Source of the DNA: Coprococcus sp.
GTDB lineage: Bacteria; Bacillota_A; Clostridia; Lachnospirales; Lachnospiraceae
Reading direction: 5' to 3'
Assembly: GCA_017624085.1 (NCBI GenBank)
Contig: JAGANU010000009.1
Span: forward strand, 1-64,000
DNA length: 64,000 nt
Below, piece by piece: positions 55,468 to 64,000 of the stretch. A model generated the notes under the pieces. The model was not told the origin of the DNA and did no database searches. It was given only the letters and a program-made list of their open reading frames with translations. Made by a program: the position numbers and the translations under genes. Numbering within the stretch: position 1 is the stretch's first letter; each line of letters begins with the position of its first letter.

Positions 55468-55920
55468 TTATATGTCGCGGCTTCTGCTCTTAAGCTCCCG
55501 CTCCATCTCCCGCTTCATATCCTTCTTAGCGATATCTTCCCTCTTATCATACAGCTTTTTACCTCTTGCAAGACCTATCTCCATCTTTACAAGACCGTCT
55601 CGTATATATACCTTGAGAGGCATGATGGTGTAGCCCTTAACCTTCTGCTGTCCGATAAGCTTGTTAATCTCATATCTGTGAAGCAGTAGCTTTCTTGTGC
55701 GAAGAGGATCCTTGTTGAATATATTCCCCTTTTCATAAGGATTTACATTCATTCTGTACACATACACCTCTCCGTGATCTATTCCAACAAAAGCCTCCTT
55801 TATACTACAGTGTCCCTGTCTTATGGACTTAACCTCTGTTCCAACAAGCTCAATTCCCGCCTCAAATTTTTCTTCAATAAAGTACTCATGATACGCTTTT
55901 TTATTGTTAGCGATGAGCAT
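55468..55920 (-). CDS. smpB: SsrA-binding protein SmpB
   Basis: A 150-residue RNA-binding partner of tmRNA in ribosome rescue. Family motifs are exact: [38 protein letters not shown], and the C-terminal [15 protein letters not shown] with its basic tail. The start [10 protein letters not shown] has AGAGGA just upstream and overlaps the end of rnr by 14 bases. The order rnr-smpB-(ORF)-ssrA is common in Firmicutes apart from the inserted membrane-protein gene. Confidence 0.97.
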   Translation of the reverse strand: MLIANNKKAYHEYFIEEKFEAGIELVGTEVKSIRQGHCSIKEAFVGIDHGEVYVYRMNVNPYEKGNIFNKDPLRTRKLLLHRYEINKLIGQQKVKGYTIMPLKVYIRDGLVKMEIGLARGKKLYDKREDIAKKDMKREMERELKSRSRDI

Positions 55921-58090
55921 GTTTCCTCTTTCCTTTGACAAACCCTTCATCTCCTTTATAGCAGATGGCAAAATCAATCATTTTTGTCATCTTGTCCGCT
56001 TTTTTCACTTTAATCTTAACAGTATCACCTATGGTGTACTTCTTTTTCGTCATTTCACCTATCATAGCATATTCTTCCTGGGAAAAATAGTAATAATCAT
56101 CATACATGTAGGCTACACTGACAAAACCCTCCACAGTGTTTGGAAGCTCCACATACATTCCCTTATTGGTTATTCCCGAAACAAGACCCTCGTAGACTTC
56201 ACCAATATGCTCAGACATATACTCAACCTTCTTAAGCTTCTCAACCTCTCTCTCGGCCAACTCTGCCCGGCGCTCCTTCTTTGAGTTATCATCACTTACG
56301 CGGTCAAGAATTGCACTGTAATGCTCCAGTCTCTTTCCATCCAGCTTCCCATGAATATTTTCCTTTATTATACGATGAATCTGAAGATCCGGGTATCTCC
56401 TTATAGGAGAAGTAAAATGGCAATAATATCTTACTGACAGTCCAAAGTGACCTGTGCACTCTGTTGAATACTTTGCCTGCTTCATCGTGCGAAGAGCGAT
56501 CTTGCTTACAAGATTCTCAAAAGTCTCGCCCTTTATCTTATCAAGAAGCTTCTGAAATTCCATAGGATGAATATTTTCCTTTGACGCCTTGAAATACATG
56601 CCAAAGTTTCCAATCAGGTGTCCCAGCTGCTCTACTTTCTCCGGGTCCGGAGCTTCATGAACTCTGTACTCAAATGGAATCTCCTGCCAGAAATAATCTT
56701 CAGCTATCGTCTCATTTGCCGCCAGCATAAAGTCCTCAATAATCTGATTTGAACGTCTCTTTTCATACACTCCGATGGCTATTACATTGCCGTCAGTGTC
56801 CACCTTAATCTTGGACTCGTCGAAATCGAAATCGATTGAGCCCCTTTTTCTTCTGTTTTCCCTAAGCATATCAGATACATGGAGCATCATGGTAAACATA
56901 GGAACAAGCTCCTTATACTTCTCAGTCTCAGCCACATCCTCTTCCTCGAGTATCAGAGACACGCTTGTATAGCTCATTCTTCTGTCCACATTTATTACAG
57001 ATTCACATATTTTGTGAGAGATTATTCTTCCCTCCTCATCAATATCCATAAGGCAGCTGAGTGCCAGTCTGTCAACACCTTCATTAAGGGAGCAGATTCC
57101 ATTTGAAAGCTTGTGTGGGAGCATAGGTATCACCTTGTCAATTAAGTAACAGCTTGTACCTCTGTTTAGTGCCTCTCTGTCAAGAGGTGAATTCTCCTTT
57201 ACATAGTGTGTTACATCGGCAATATGAACACCAAGCTTATAAATATTTCCCTCCTTATATAGAGTAATTGCATCATCAAGATCCTTTGCATCCTCTCCGT
57301 CTATGGTTACAGTCTGCAAATGTCTAAGATCCGTTCTGCCTGAAAGCTCAGAAGGAGAAACACTGTCAGGAATACCCTTAAGGCTCTCCATAACATCATC
57401 AGGAAAGTCCACCGGAATATCTAAGGCTCTGACTACAGATAACACATCTGTTTCCGGGTCGTTGATGTGACCCAGTATTTCAACTATTCTTCCTTCCGGC
57501 GATTTAACCTTATCACCATAGCTGATAATCTCAGCAACAACCTTGTGTCCATCCATGGCACCAAGAGAATTACTCTTTGATATAAATAAATCTCCGTCAA
57601 TTTTCAGATTGTCCGGAACTACAAATCCAAAATTCCGGTTTTTCTGATATACTCCAACTACTCTTTTGAGGCCACGCTCTAACACCTTAATAACCTGCGC
57701 CTCCTGCCTCATACCCTTTGGCTTATCAAGAAGTCTGACAAGCACCTTGTCACCATGAAAGGCACCCTTTGTAAACTTTTCAGGTATATAAAGATCCTCC
57801 TTCATATCAGGAACTCTTACAAAACCGAAGCCTCGCTGATTACCAATAAATTCACCTTTATATACTCCCTTACCAAGGCTCTGGTATCTTCCCTTCGTGG
57901 TTCTTACAATCATGCCCTCATCAGTCAGCTCATTCAATATATCAAGCAGCACCTGACGTTCATCCTCCGGAACCTGAAGAAATGTGCACATCTCTTTAAA
58001 TTTCATAGGAGGAAAATTGTCATCACATATGAACTCATATACTGTATTCTTTCTATTCTCATAAAGCTCATTTGTTGTATTATCCATCAA
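55907..58090 (-). CDS. rnr: Ribonuclease R
   Basis: A 727-residue processive 3'-5' exoribonuclease that degrades structured RNA and works with trans-translation. Order: N-terminal helix-turn-helix-like part, two cold-shock domains, the RNB catalytic domain ([17 protein letters not shown] with metal-binding Asp residues; HIADVTHYV), then an S1 domain ([20 protein letters not shown], 20 residues) and a basic tail. The first two codons are both ATG. It is coupled by overlap to smpB. Confidence 0.96.
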   Translation of the reverse strand: MMDNTTNELYENRKNTVYEFICDDNFPPMKFKEMCTFLQVPEDERQVLLDILNELTDEGMIVRTTKGRYQSLGKGVYKGEFIGNQRGFGFVRVPDMKEDLYIPEKFTKGAFHGDKVLVRLLDKPKGMRQEAQVIKVLERGLKRVVGVYQKNRNFGFVVPDNLKIDGDLFISKSNSLGAMDGHKVVAEIISYGDKVKSPEGRIVEILGHINDPETDVLSVVRALDIPVDFPDDVMESLKGIPDSVSPSELSGRTDLRHLQTVTIDGEDAKDLDDAITLYKEGNIYKLGVHIADVTHYVKENSPLDREALNRGTSCYLIDKVIPMLPHKLSNGICSLNEGVDRLALSCLMDIDEEGRIISHKICESVINVDRRMSYTSVSLILEEEDVAETEKYKELVPMFTMMLHVSDMLRENRRKRGSIDFDFDESKIKVDTDGNVIAIGVYEKRRSNQIIEDFMLAANETIAEDYFWQEIPFEYRVHEAPDPEKVEQLGHLIGNFGMYFKASKENIHPMEFQKLLDKIKGETFENLVSKIALRTMKQAKYSTECTGHFGLSVRYYCHFTSPIRRYPDLQIHRIIKENIHGKLDGKRLEHYSAILDRVSDDNSKKERRAELAEREVEKLKKVEYMSEHIGEVYEGLVSGITNKGMYVELPNTVEGFVSVAYMYDDYYYFSQEEYAMIGEMTKKKYTIGDTVKIKVKKADKMTKMIDFAICYKGDEGFVKGKRKHAHR

Positions 58091-58109
58091 TATTCCTTTC
58101 CATAATTAA

Positions 58110-58147
58110 AAATAAAAAATGCTTACATATATATCATATGTAAGCAT
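58110..58147 (-). terminator. Terminator after secG
   Basis: A perfect 12-bp stem (ATGCTTACATAT and complement), a 5-base loop and TTTTTTATTTTT on the minus strand, just before rnr. Read-through probably feeds rnr. Confidence 0.9.
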
Positions 58148-58164
58148 CAGCGTATTCTTATAAA

Positions 58165-58416
58165 TTAGTTAAAAAGCTTTGAGTCAAGAAGAACAGCAAG
58201 CAAGATAAATAATATTACAAGCACTGTTGTTATCTTCTTAAGTATCTCCTGCTTTGAACCGCCCTTGTTCTTGCTCCAATAAGAATTGTCAAAGCCTCCA
58301 CCGGCTCCTGATATTGAGCTTGTAAGGCTTGCATCCTTTCCTTCCTGTGAAAGAACCACAATCGCTAATACTATACTTATTATTACATAAACTACCATTA
58401 TTATTGTCTTAACCAT
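58165..58416 (-). CDS. secG: Preprotein translocase subunit SecG
   Basis: An 83-residue small membrane subunit of the SecYEG channel. Two membrane helices (about 4-22 and 62-80) flank a Gly/Ser-rich loop with SSISGAGGGFDNSYWSKNKG, typical of SecG. GGAGGT lies 6 bases before the ATG. It precedes rnr and smpB, a very common Firmicute order. Confidence 0.95.
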   Translation of the reverse strand: MVKTIIMVVYVIISIVLAIVVLSQEGKDASLTSSISGAGGGFDNSYWSKNKGGSKQEILKKITTVLVILFILLAVLLDSKLFN

Positions 58417-58469
58417 ATTAACACCTCCGTTTCCGAAAATGGTGTTTCATTTTTACACCAACTTAAAAC

Positions 58470-58498
58470 ATAATAACATAGGAGTTACATTTGTTCAA
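58470..58498 (-). promoter_or_regulatory. Promoter of secG
   Basis: Minus-strand TTGAAC (58493-58498), 17 bases, then TATTAT (58470-58475) with an extended TGT. A small hairpin with GGTGT arms lies in the leader. Confidence 0.65.
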
Positions 58499-58527
58499 CA
58501 GGTTTTTTATAAATATAAGTAGAATTA

Positions 58528-60006
58528 TTAAAGCATGTAGCGACTTGTCAAATCAAAGCCATGGTTTAGTGGTCCGCTTCCTTTTCCCAGATCAAGCATG
58601 GCGCCTAGAGCTCCGGATATATAGTCCTTTGCAAGCTGCACAGAATCAGCAAGACAATAGCCCTTTGCAAGATTTGAAGCTATTGCGCTTGACAGTGTAC
58701 ACCCGGTTCCATGGGTATTACTGTTGTCTATGCGGAGACTGGAAAACCACCGAATATCCTGCCCGTCATACAGCATATCACTTGAGTCATTGATGCTGTG
58801 ACCACCCTTAACAAGAACCGCGCACCTGTATCTGTCATATATCATTATGCCGGCTCTTTCCATATCCTCCTTTGAAACGATCCTCATACCGGCAAGTGTC
58901 TCAGCCTCCGGAATATTTGGAGTGATAACGGTCGCCAGAGGAAAAAGCTTTTGGGTGAGCATAGTTACTGCACCATCACGAATCAGCTTCGCACCACTAG
59001 TTGCAACCATAACAGGGTCTACAACAACATTTTCCGCCCCATACTCTGTCAGCTTATCACAAATGGCATCAATAAGCGCTTCCTCAGATACCATTCCTAT
59101 CTTTACCGCTTTCGGTCTTATATCAGTAAATACAGCATCTATTTCACACTTCAAAAATTCAGGCGAAGCATTCATGATAGAGGTCACACCTGTTGTATTC
59201 TGCGCAGTAAGTGCTGTTATGGCTGTCATGGCATATACTCCATTTGCCTGCATTGTCTTTATATCTGCCTGAATTCCTGCGCCGCCAGAGCTGTCACTTC
59301 CGGCTATTGAAAGTACCGGAATAAGTGTATTCCTAATTGGATTAATATTAGCTAGAAGCTCAGAAAAGTCCCGGTAATAGTAATCACTGTCGGCATACAG
59401 CTCCTGCTGTTTGTCTGCACTTGACTCATCATATATTCCTACTACTCTAAAGCCAGCCTGTTTTGCTGTATGAGCAGCATGATAGCCGTCCTCAAAGACG
59501 TAAGTGCATGATATATCTGAGCCCATGTACTCTGCCGCCTCCAGAAATATTTTAGGTTTCGTTTTACTCTCGCCAACCTCGGAGCAGGTGAAAACTCTGT
59601 CTATATATTTCAGAACATCAAGTCTCTTTAGAGCTGCCAGAACATGACACCTGTCTGTTGCAGTAGCTACTGTAACAGGAATATCATTCTTCTTAAGCAG
59701 CTTAAGAAATACTGCAACATCTGCCTTCAAGCTTACACTCTCTGCATAAAATCTTCTTATATAATCGTTTATGCCGCTAAGTACCTCGTCCGGAGTCATA
59801 GGGAGCTTATACGTATCTCTAATATAGAGTGCTCCCTCCTTCATCGTTTTTGTAAAAAGAACTTTATTTAAGCCGTCCTCCGCCTGAATTCCAAGCTCGG
59901 CCAGGTATCGCTGCCCTGCGTGGTCCCACATAGGCATGGAATCCAGAAGAACACCGTCCATATCAAATATTGCGCCCTTTACATCACACACATTTATACT
60001 GCTCAT
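58528..60006 (-). CDS. thiD: HAD phosphatase fused to hydroxymethylpyrimidine kinase
   Basis: A 492-residue fusion. Residues 1-215 are a HAD-superfamily phosphatase (FDMDGVLLDSMPMWDH nucleophile motif, VATATDR, and a later GDGYHA-like VFEDGYHAAHTA). Residues 225-492 are ThiD, which phosphorylates hydroxymethylpyrimidine and its phosphate (SIAGSDSSGGAGIQADIKT; HGTGCTLSSAIASNL). The HAD part may dephosphorylate thiamine phosphate or a related compound, but this is inference. It ends the riboswitch-controlled thiM-thiE-thiD operon, 13 bases after thiE. Confidence 0.93.
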   Translation of the reverse strand: MSSINVCDVKGAIFDMDGVLLDSMPMWDHAGQRYLAELGIQAEDGLNKVLFTKTMKEGALYIRDTYKLPMTPDEVLSGINDYIRRFYAESVSLKADVAVFLKLLKKNDIPVTVATATDRCHVLAALKRLDVLKYIDRVFTCSEVGESKTKPKIFLEAAEYMGSDISCTYVFEDGYHAAHTAKQAGFRVVGIYDESSADKQQELYADSDYYYRDFSELLANINPIRNTLIPVLSIAGSDSSGGAGIQADIKTMQANGVYAMTAITALTAQNTTGVTSIMNASPEFLKCEIDAVFTDIRPKAVKIGMVSEEALIDAICDKLTEYGAENVVVDPVMVATSGAKLIRDGAVTMLTQKLFPLATVITPNIPEAETLAGMRIVSKEDMERAGIMIYDRYRCAVLVKGGHSINDSSDMLYDGQDIRWFSSLRIDNSNTHGTGCTLSSAIASNLAKGYCLADSVQLAKDYISGALGAMLDLGKGSGPLNHGFDLTSRYML

Positions 60007-60019
60007 ATCAACCTCAAAA

Positions 60020-60664
60020 TTACTGTTCTAACATCTTAATTACAGCCTGCTTTAAGCTACCGGTTGCAGCTGTAATATCCTTCTGTCCAAAAATAGCACT
60101 GATAACTGCCACTCCGCATATTCCGCTGCCAGTAAGCTGTGCTACATTGTCCTTTGTAATACCGCCGATTGCAATAACCGGAATGGACACCGCCTCACAT
60201 ATGGCTTTTAGTGTCTCATGACTTACATCGTCTGCATCATCCTTTGATCCGGTAGCAAACACAGCACCTACACCCAGGTAATCTGCACCATGTGCCTCAG
60301 CAAGTAACGCCTGCTCTACAGTCTGTGCTGAAACGCCCAGTATCTTATCAGGGCCAAGCATGTTCCTAACATCTAAGGCCTCCATATCACTCTGTCCAAC
60401 ATGCACACCATCTGCGTCTATTTCCTTAGCGATGCTTACCTCATCATTTATTACAAATGGGACCTTGTACATCCTGCAAAGCTCCTGTATCTGAATTGCT
60501 TCTTCAAGGAACTTCTCTCTGGCAAGATTTTTTTCTCTTAGCTGGATAAATGTTGCACCGCCATCTAACGCCTTCTTTACCTGATCATACAGTGTCTCTT
60601 CACCAAGCCAGTATCTGTCTGTGACAGCATACAAAAGTAAATCCTTCTCTACACAATTGCTCAT
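60020..60664 (-). CDS. thiE: Thiamine phosphate synthase
   Basis: A 214-residue barrel enzyme that joins hydroxymethylpyrimidine diphosphate and thiazole phosphate. Motifs: FIQLREKNL, VPFVINDEVSIAKEIDADGVHVGQSD (given in part), DYLGVGAVFATGSKDDADDV and PVIAIGGIT. Length is normal. AGGTG lies before the ATG. It follows thiM by 8 bases. Confidence 0.96.
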   Translation of the reverse strand: MSNCVEKDLLLYAVTDRYWLGEETLYDQVKKALDGGATFIQLREKNLAREKFLEEAIQIQELCRMYKVPFVINDEVSIAKEIDADGVHVGQSDMEALDVRNMLGPDKILGVSAQTVEQALLAEAHGADYLGVGAVFATGSKDDADDVSHETLKAICEAVSIPVIAIGGITKDNVAQLTGSGICGVAVISAIFGQKDITAATGSLKQAVIKMLEQ

Positions 60665-60672
60665 TATATCAC

Positions 60673-61494
60673 CTATCTTATCTCAAACCTTGCGCCACCC
60701 TCAAGTGTGTCGCCATCCATATTGTATATAGCATCAATAATTCTGTTTCTGTAAGTTGAATTTCCGTCAGAAGGCTGCATATTGCTATATCCAATCTCTC
60801 CTGCAAGTCCCATAACCATTACGGCTGTTGCTGCTGCTTCAAGCTTATTATCCGGATTTGCAATTACATAAGCTGTCATCATGCCTGAAAGCTGGCAGCC
60901 TGTACCTGTAATCTTTCCCATTTCAGGACGTCCGTTTCTGATAACGTAGCACCTGTCCTTGTCAGCTACAAGGTCGATTGCACCTGTCACTGCAACGATT
61001 GCGCCTGTCTCCTCAGAAAGCTTCTTTACAAATGAAATTGTGCCATCGAGTGTTTCGTCAGTCACCGCATCTGCCACATCAGCATCAACACCCTTTGTGC
61101 TTCCTGAGCCAAATGCCAACGTCTTTATCTCAGAGATGTTTCCTCTGATAACGTCAAGCTTTAACTCCTTCATAAGATTTACTGCTGTCTCAGTACGAAG
61201 CTTACTTGCTCCTGCACCAACAGGGTCAAGAAGAACTACATGCCCCAGCTCATTTGACTTTCTTCCTGCTGCAAACATTGAAGGAATTGTATTCCTGTTA
61301 AGGGTACCTATATTAATATTAAGTCCACCACATATGCTTGTTATATCGTCTACGTCATCGATTTCATCGGACATTATCGGGCTTCCTCCGCATGCCAGTA
61401 TAACATTTGCCACATCGTTTACTGTTACGTAGTTTGTTATGTTGTGCACAAGTGGCACCTGCTTCCTTACATTCTCTAAACACTCCTTGATCAT
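60673..61494 (-). CDS. thiM: Hydroxyethylthiazole kinase
   Basis: A 273-residue salvage kinase that phosphorylates the thiazole moiety of thiamine. Family motifs: VPLVHNITNYVTVNDVANV, LLDPVGAGAS and TGTGCQLSGM with the catalytic Cys region. AAGGAG lies 9 bases before the ATG. It is the first gene after the TPP riboswitch. thiM with thiE and thiD, without thiC or thiG, indicates salvage rather than full synthesis at this locus. Confidence 0.96.
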   Translation of the reverse strand: MIKECLENVRKQVPLVHNITNYVTVNDVANVILACGGSPIMSDEIDDVDDITSICGGLNINIGTLNRNTIPSMFAAGRKSNELGHVVLLDPVGAGASKLRTETAVNLMKELKLDVIRGNISEIKTLAFGSGSTKGVDADVADAVTDETLDGTISFVKKLSEETGAIVAVTGAIDLVADKDRCYVIRNGRPEMGKITGTGCQLSGMMTAYVIANPDNKLEAAATAVMVMGLAGEIGYSNMQPSDGNSTYRNRIIDAIYNMDGDTLEGGARFEIR

Positions 61495-61570
61495 CTTTTT
61501 ACTCTCCTTTTCTCTTTTCGTTTTTCTCCAACGAACTAGTAATCTGACAGCTCAAGCACGTAAATTGCTG

Positions 61571-61603
61571 TAAAAAAGCGGTTATGCATAGAAGCATAAC
61601 CGC
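61571..61603 (-). terminator. Riboswitch expression-platform terminator
   Basis: A perfect 10-bp stem (GCGGTTATGC and complement) with a 6-base loop and six T on the minus strand, between the TPP aptamer and thiM. It should form when TPP is bound. Confidence 0.88.
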
Positions 61604-61619
61604 AGAATAATCCTGTCTT

Positions 61620-61715
61620 ACACTATGTCCCTACGTTGGCATTATCCAAATCAGGTTGTGGGTCAAGACGGGCACGTCTACTCTCAGCCTGCTTTCCGCA
61701 AGCTCCCCATGTATG
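61620..61715 (-). promoter_or_regulatory. TPP riboswitch (THI element)
   Basis: Minus-strand conserved blocks appear in order: GGGGAGC, GGCTGAGA, GACCC, ACCTGAT, GGATAATGCC and CGTAGGGA. These are the P2, P3, P4 and P5 elements of the thiamine diphosphate aptamer. It controls thiM-thiE-thiD through the terminator at 61571-61603. Confidence 0.96.
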
Positions 61716-61780
61716 TGGTTTAGAATGAGATATCAACCTCGCAAACATGATACCACATTTGTTTTAATTAATCCAGCACA

Positions 61781-61806
61781 AAAAGGAGACCCCAATTGCG
61801 GTCTCC
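61781..61806 (-). terminator. Terminator after mscL
   Basis: A 7-bp stem (GGAGACC and complement) with an 8-base loop and TTTTT on the minus strand, 20 bases past the stop. Confidence 0.8.
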
Positions 61807-61826
61807 CCATATAGCTTATACAAATC

Positions 61827-62246
61827 TTACTCTGCATCTACAGGAACATCAGATGTACAGTACATACACTTAACAGCCTTAATGTCTATCTCACCCTTGC
61901 AGTAAGGACACTTTCTTGTAAGTGGTGCAGCCTCTTCCTTTTTCTTTCCAATTTCCATAAGTGCATTGATTCCCTTCATAATGACAAATATTACAAATGC
62001 CATTATGATAAAATTGATTACAGCAGATATAAATGCACCAAACTCAAGATACTGACCTGTGTGGAATATCTGAATATGTCCGCCTACCTTAGCTCCACCT
62101 ATACTGTTAATGATTGGTGTTATAAAGCTGTCTGTAAAAGCTGTAACAAGCGACTGGAATGCGCCACCTATGATAACACCAATTGCAAGGCTCATCACAT
62201 TACCTTTCAGTGCAAACTCTTTAAACTCCTGTAAAAACTTCTTCAT
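61827..62246 (-). CDS. mscL: Large-conductance mechanosensitive channel with zinc-ribbon tail
   Basis: A 139-residue channel that opens under membrane tension to release solutes on osmotic downshock. The N-terminal helix and first membrane helix carry the MscL signature (EFALKGNVMSLAIGVIIGGA), and a second helix lies at about 74-95. The cytoplasmic helix is replaced or followed by a zinc ribbon: Cys113, Cys116, Cys127 and Cys130 form two CxxC pairs. The start MKKFLQEFKE has AAGGAGG 8 bases upstream. The tail is not part of the classical E. coli protein. Confidence 0.94.
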   Translation of the reverse strand: MKKFLQEFKEFALKGNVMSLAIGVIIGGAFQSLVTAFTDSFITPIINSIGGAKVGGHIQIFHTGQYLEFGAFISAVINFIIMAFVIFVIMKGINALMEIGKKKEEAAPLTRKCPYCKGEIDIKAVKCMYCTSDVPVDAE

Positions 62247-62270
62247 TTGTTTTTCCTCCTTGTATTTATA

Positions 62271-62329
62271 ATATAGCCAGATGACAGGACATCTGGCTAT
62301 ATATTTATACAGACACCTCATGTCTGTAT
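62271..62329 (-). other. Two hairpins between gpmI and mscL
   Basis: A 9-bp stem (ATACAGACA, 62307-62329) abuts the gpmI stop, and a 13-bp stem (ATATAGCCAGATG, 62271-62302) follows. Neither has a T run, so they may act in mRNA processing or as weak terminators. Confidence 0.5.
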
Positions 62330-63873
62330 TATTTTCTTACTATAAGTGACTTACCTGTCATCTCCTTTGGCTGATCAAGGCCCATAACCTCAAGAAGTGT
62401 AGGAACAATATCTGCAAGGCAGCCACCCTCACGAAGCTCCACATCCTGTCCATAGTTGTAAAGTATAAACGGAACAGGATTTGTTGTATGTGCTGTATGT
62501 GGAGCACCTGTCTCATAATTGACCATCTGCTCTGCATTTCCATGGTCAGCGCAGATAAAGAGTACGCCGTCAGCCTTGTCAACAGCCTCCACCGCCGCAC
62601 CAACACATGCATCAACAGTCTCAACTGCCTTAACTGCAGCCGGAATAACGCCTGTATGACCAACCATATCAGGGTTTGCAAAATTAATAATAATCACATC
62701 ATACTCACCACCAAGTATCGCTGCATTGAGCTTCTCACTAACCTCCGGAGCGCTCATCTCCGGCTGAAGATCATATGTTGCTACTGCCGGTGACTTAACA
62801 AGTATTCTGTCCTCACCCTTGTTTGGCTCCTCAACTCCTCCATTGAAGAAGAAGGTTACATGTGCATATTTCTCAGTCTCAGCAAGACGAAGCTGCTTCA
62901 TGCCAAGTGAAGCAAGGTACTCACCAAAGGTGTTGTCAATCTCTTCCTTCTTAAATGCAACAAGCTTGTTAGGGATCGTCTCGTCATAATCCTTGAAGCA
63001 TACATACACAAGTGGCATGCGGCCATATGGTCTCTCAAAGCCATCGAAATCGTCTGAACAAAATGCTCTTGTAATCTCGCGGGCTCTATCCGGTCTGAAG
63101 TTAAAGAAGATAACCGAATCATTTGGCTTTACAAGTGATACAGGCTTACCATTCTCTGTGATAACAGTTGGAAGTACGAACTCATCATACACTTCCTTGT
63201 CATATGACTCCTGCATAGCAGCTACTGCATCCTCAGCAAGGACACCCTCTCCTGTTACAAGTGACTTGTATGCCAACTCCACTCTGTCCCATCTGTTATC
63301 TCTATCCATAGCATAATAACGTCCTGACATAGAAGCAATCTTTCCAACACCAATCTCATTCATCTTGGCAACAAGCTCCTCAAGGAAGCCCTTTCCTGAT
63401 GCAGGAGGTGTGTCTCTTCCATCAAAGAACGGATGAACATATACATTTTCAAAATTCTGCTTCTTGCAAAGCTCAAGTATTGCATAAAGATGTGTGTTGT
63501 GGCTATGAACACCACCATCTGAAAGGAGTCCCCAAAGATGAAGATCTGAACCATTCTTCTTGCAGTTATCTATAGCAGCTAGCATCTCCTCATTCTCAAA
63601 GAAATCTCCGTCTGCAATAGACTTTGTAATTCTGGTAAGCTCCTGGTAAATTATTCGGCCGGCACCGATATTCATATGTCCAACCTCTGAATTACCCATC
63701 TGCCCGTCTGGAAGTCCTACAGGAAGTCCTGATGCATTACCCTTTGCAAAAGGTGCTGTAGCCATAAGCTTGTCCATTACAGGAGTCTTCGCCATCGCTA
63801 TCGCATTGCCCTCTGTCTTATCACTAAGTCCATAACCATCAAGTACCATTAACACAACTGGCTTCTTACTCAT
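62329..63873 (-). CDS. gpmI: 2,3-bisphosphoglycerate-independent phosphoglycerate mutase
   Basis: A 514-residue manganese enzyme that interconverts 3- and 2-phosphoglycerate in glycolysis. The phosphatase-like domain opens with VVLMVLDGYGLSD, and the catalytic Ser lies in GQMGNSEVGHMNIGAGR. Later metal ligands fit ADHGNAEQM and GAPHTAHTTNPVPF. Length is normal. The start MSKKPVVLM has AAAGGAG about 10 bases upstream; the longer frame has no ribosome site. A TATAAT at about 63979 may be its -10, with the -35 beyond the window. Confidence 0.97.
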   Translation of the reverse strand: MSKKPVVLMVLDGYGLSDKTEGNAIAMAKTPVMDKLMATAPFAKGNASGLPVGLPDGQMGNSEVGHMNIGAGRIIYQELTRITKSIADGDFFENEEMLAAIDNCKKNGSDLHLWGLLSDGGVHSHNTHLYAILELCKKQNFENVYVHPFFDGRDTPPASGKGFLEELVAKMNEIGVGKIASMSGRYYAMDRDNRWDRVELAYKSLVTGEGVLAEDAVAAMQESYDKEVYDEFVLPTVITENGKPVSLVKPNDSVIFFNFRPDRAREITRAFCSDDFDGFERPYGRMPLVYVCFKDYDETIPNKLVAFKKEEIDNTFGEYLASLGMKQLRLAETEKYAHVTFFFNGGVEEPNKGEDRILVKSPAVATYDLQPEMSAPEVSEKLNAAILGGEYDVIIINFANPDMVGHTGVIPAAVKAVETVDACVGAAVEAVDKADGVLFICADHGNAEQMVNYETGAPHTAHTTNPVPFILYNYGQDVELREGGCLADIVPTLLEVMGLDQPKEMTGKSLIVRK

Positions 63874-64000
63874 ATCTTTTATCTCCTTTTTTCTGTGGCA
63901 TTCCTGTGTATATGCTTTCACATAGAAAAGCATATATGCAACACATATTTCGCCATATTATCTTGAATCATTCATTAGGATTATACTTTTAATATGCCAT

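Overview
The window reads as a chromosomal segment of an AT-rich, Gram-positive, anaerobic Firmicute, most likely a Lachnospiraceae (Clostridia). This rests on gene content and style: AGGAGG-type ribosome sites, TTGACA/TATAAT promoters, genes for spore formation (spoIVA, dpaA, dpaB, a dacF-type gene), acetate formation (pta-ackA), an anaerobe-type MetH without a reactivation domain, and a tmRNA tag ending in LAYAA. I cannot fix the species from the sequence alone. Almost every gene is on the minus strand. Only three lie on plus: an M20 peptidase, a DAHP synthase and an asparagine synthase.

Layout, left to right. 1-7.8 kb: a REP-like triple repeat, then rpmF-yceD, ackA-pta, coaE-polA, an orphan zinc-finger membrane protein and greA. 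7.9-12.6 kb: ilvC-ilvN, a tandem pair of AIM24-family genes and an M20 amidohydrolase. 12.7-20.5 kb: metH, rnhA, punA, a tRNA-Ser(CGA), then a cell-wall cluster (L,D-transpeptidase, metallophosphoesterase, D,D-carboxypeptidase). 20.6-26.7 kb: a class I DAHP synthase, a REP-like inverted pair, SCP2-like and DivIVA genes, dtd-MATE and asnB. 26.8-32.5 kb: sporulation and chromosome genes (dpaB, dpaA, dacF-like, scpB, scpA, spoIVA). 32.7-44.2 kb: one giant gene for a cell-wall-anchored surface protein of about 3,800 residues. 44.3-54.2 kb: a housekeeping run (gpsA, plsY, der, DUF512, pgeF, yraN, rnhB, lepB, rbgA, lepB, rplS). 54.2-58.4 kb: a structured intergenic region, tmRNA, a small membrane protein, smpB, rnr and secG. 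58.5-61.7 kb: a TPP-riboswitch-controlled thiamine salvage operon (thiM, thiE, HAD-thiD fusion). 61.8-63.9 kb: mscL with a zinc-ribbon tail, and gpmI.

The genes form coherent sets. pta and ackA make acetate and ATP from acetyl-CoA. plsY and gpsA feed phospholipid synthesis. rplS, rbgA, der, rnr, smpB and ssrA serve ribosome assembly and rescue. spoIVA, dpaA and dpaB indicate a sporulation programme, and dpaA has a sigma-K-like promoter.

The most striking object is the giant adhesin. It has 19 CnaB-type repeats of about 95 residues in two alternating classes, and the class order AABAABAB occurs twice in a row before ending ABA. All 19 repeats keep the predicted Lys-Glu-Asn isopeptide residues. 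Other points worth a look are a structured intergenic RNA between ssrA and rplS that resembles a decayed type I toxin locus, a membrane-protein gene ending 7 bases before ssrA, two signal peptidase genes one of which has a 190-residue charged extension, and a mechanosensitive channel with an added zinc ribbon.
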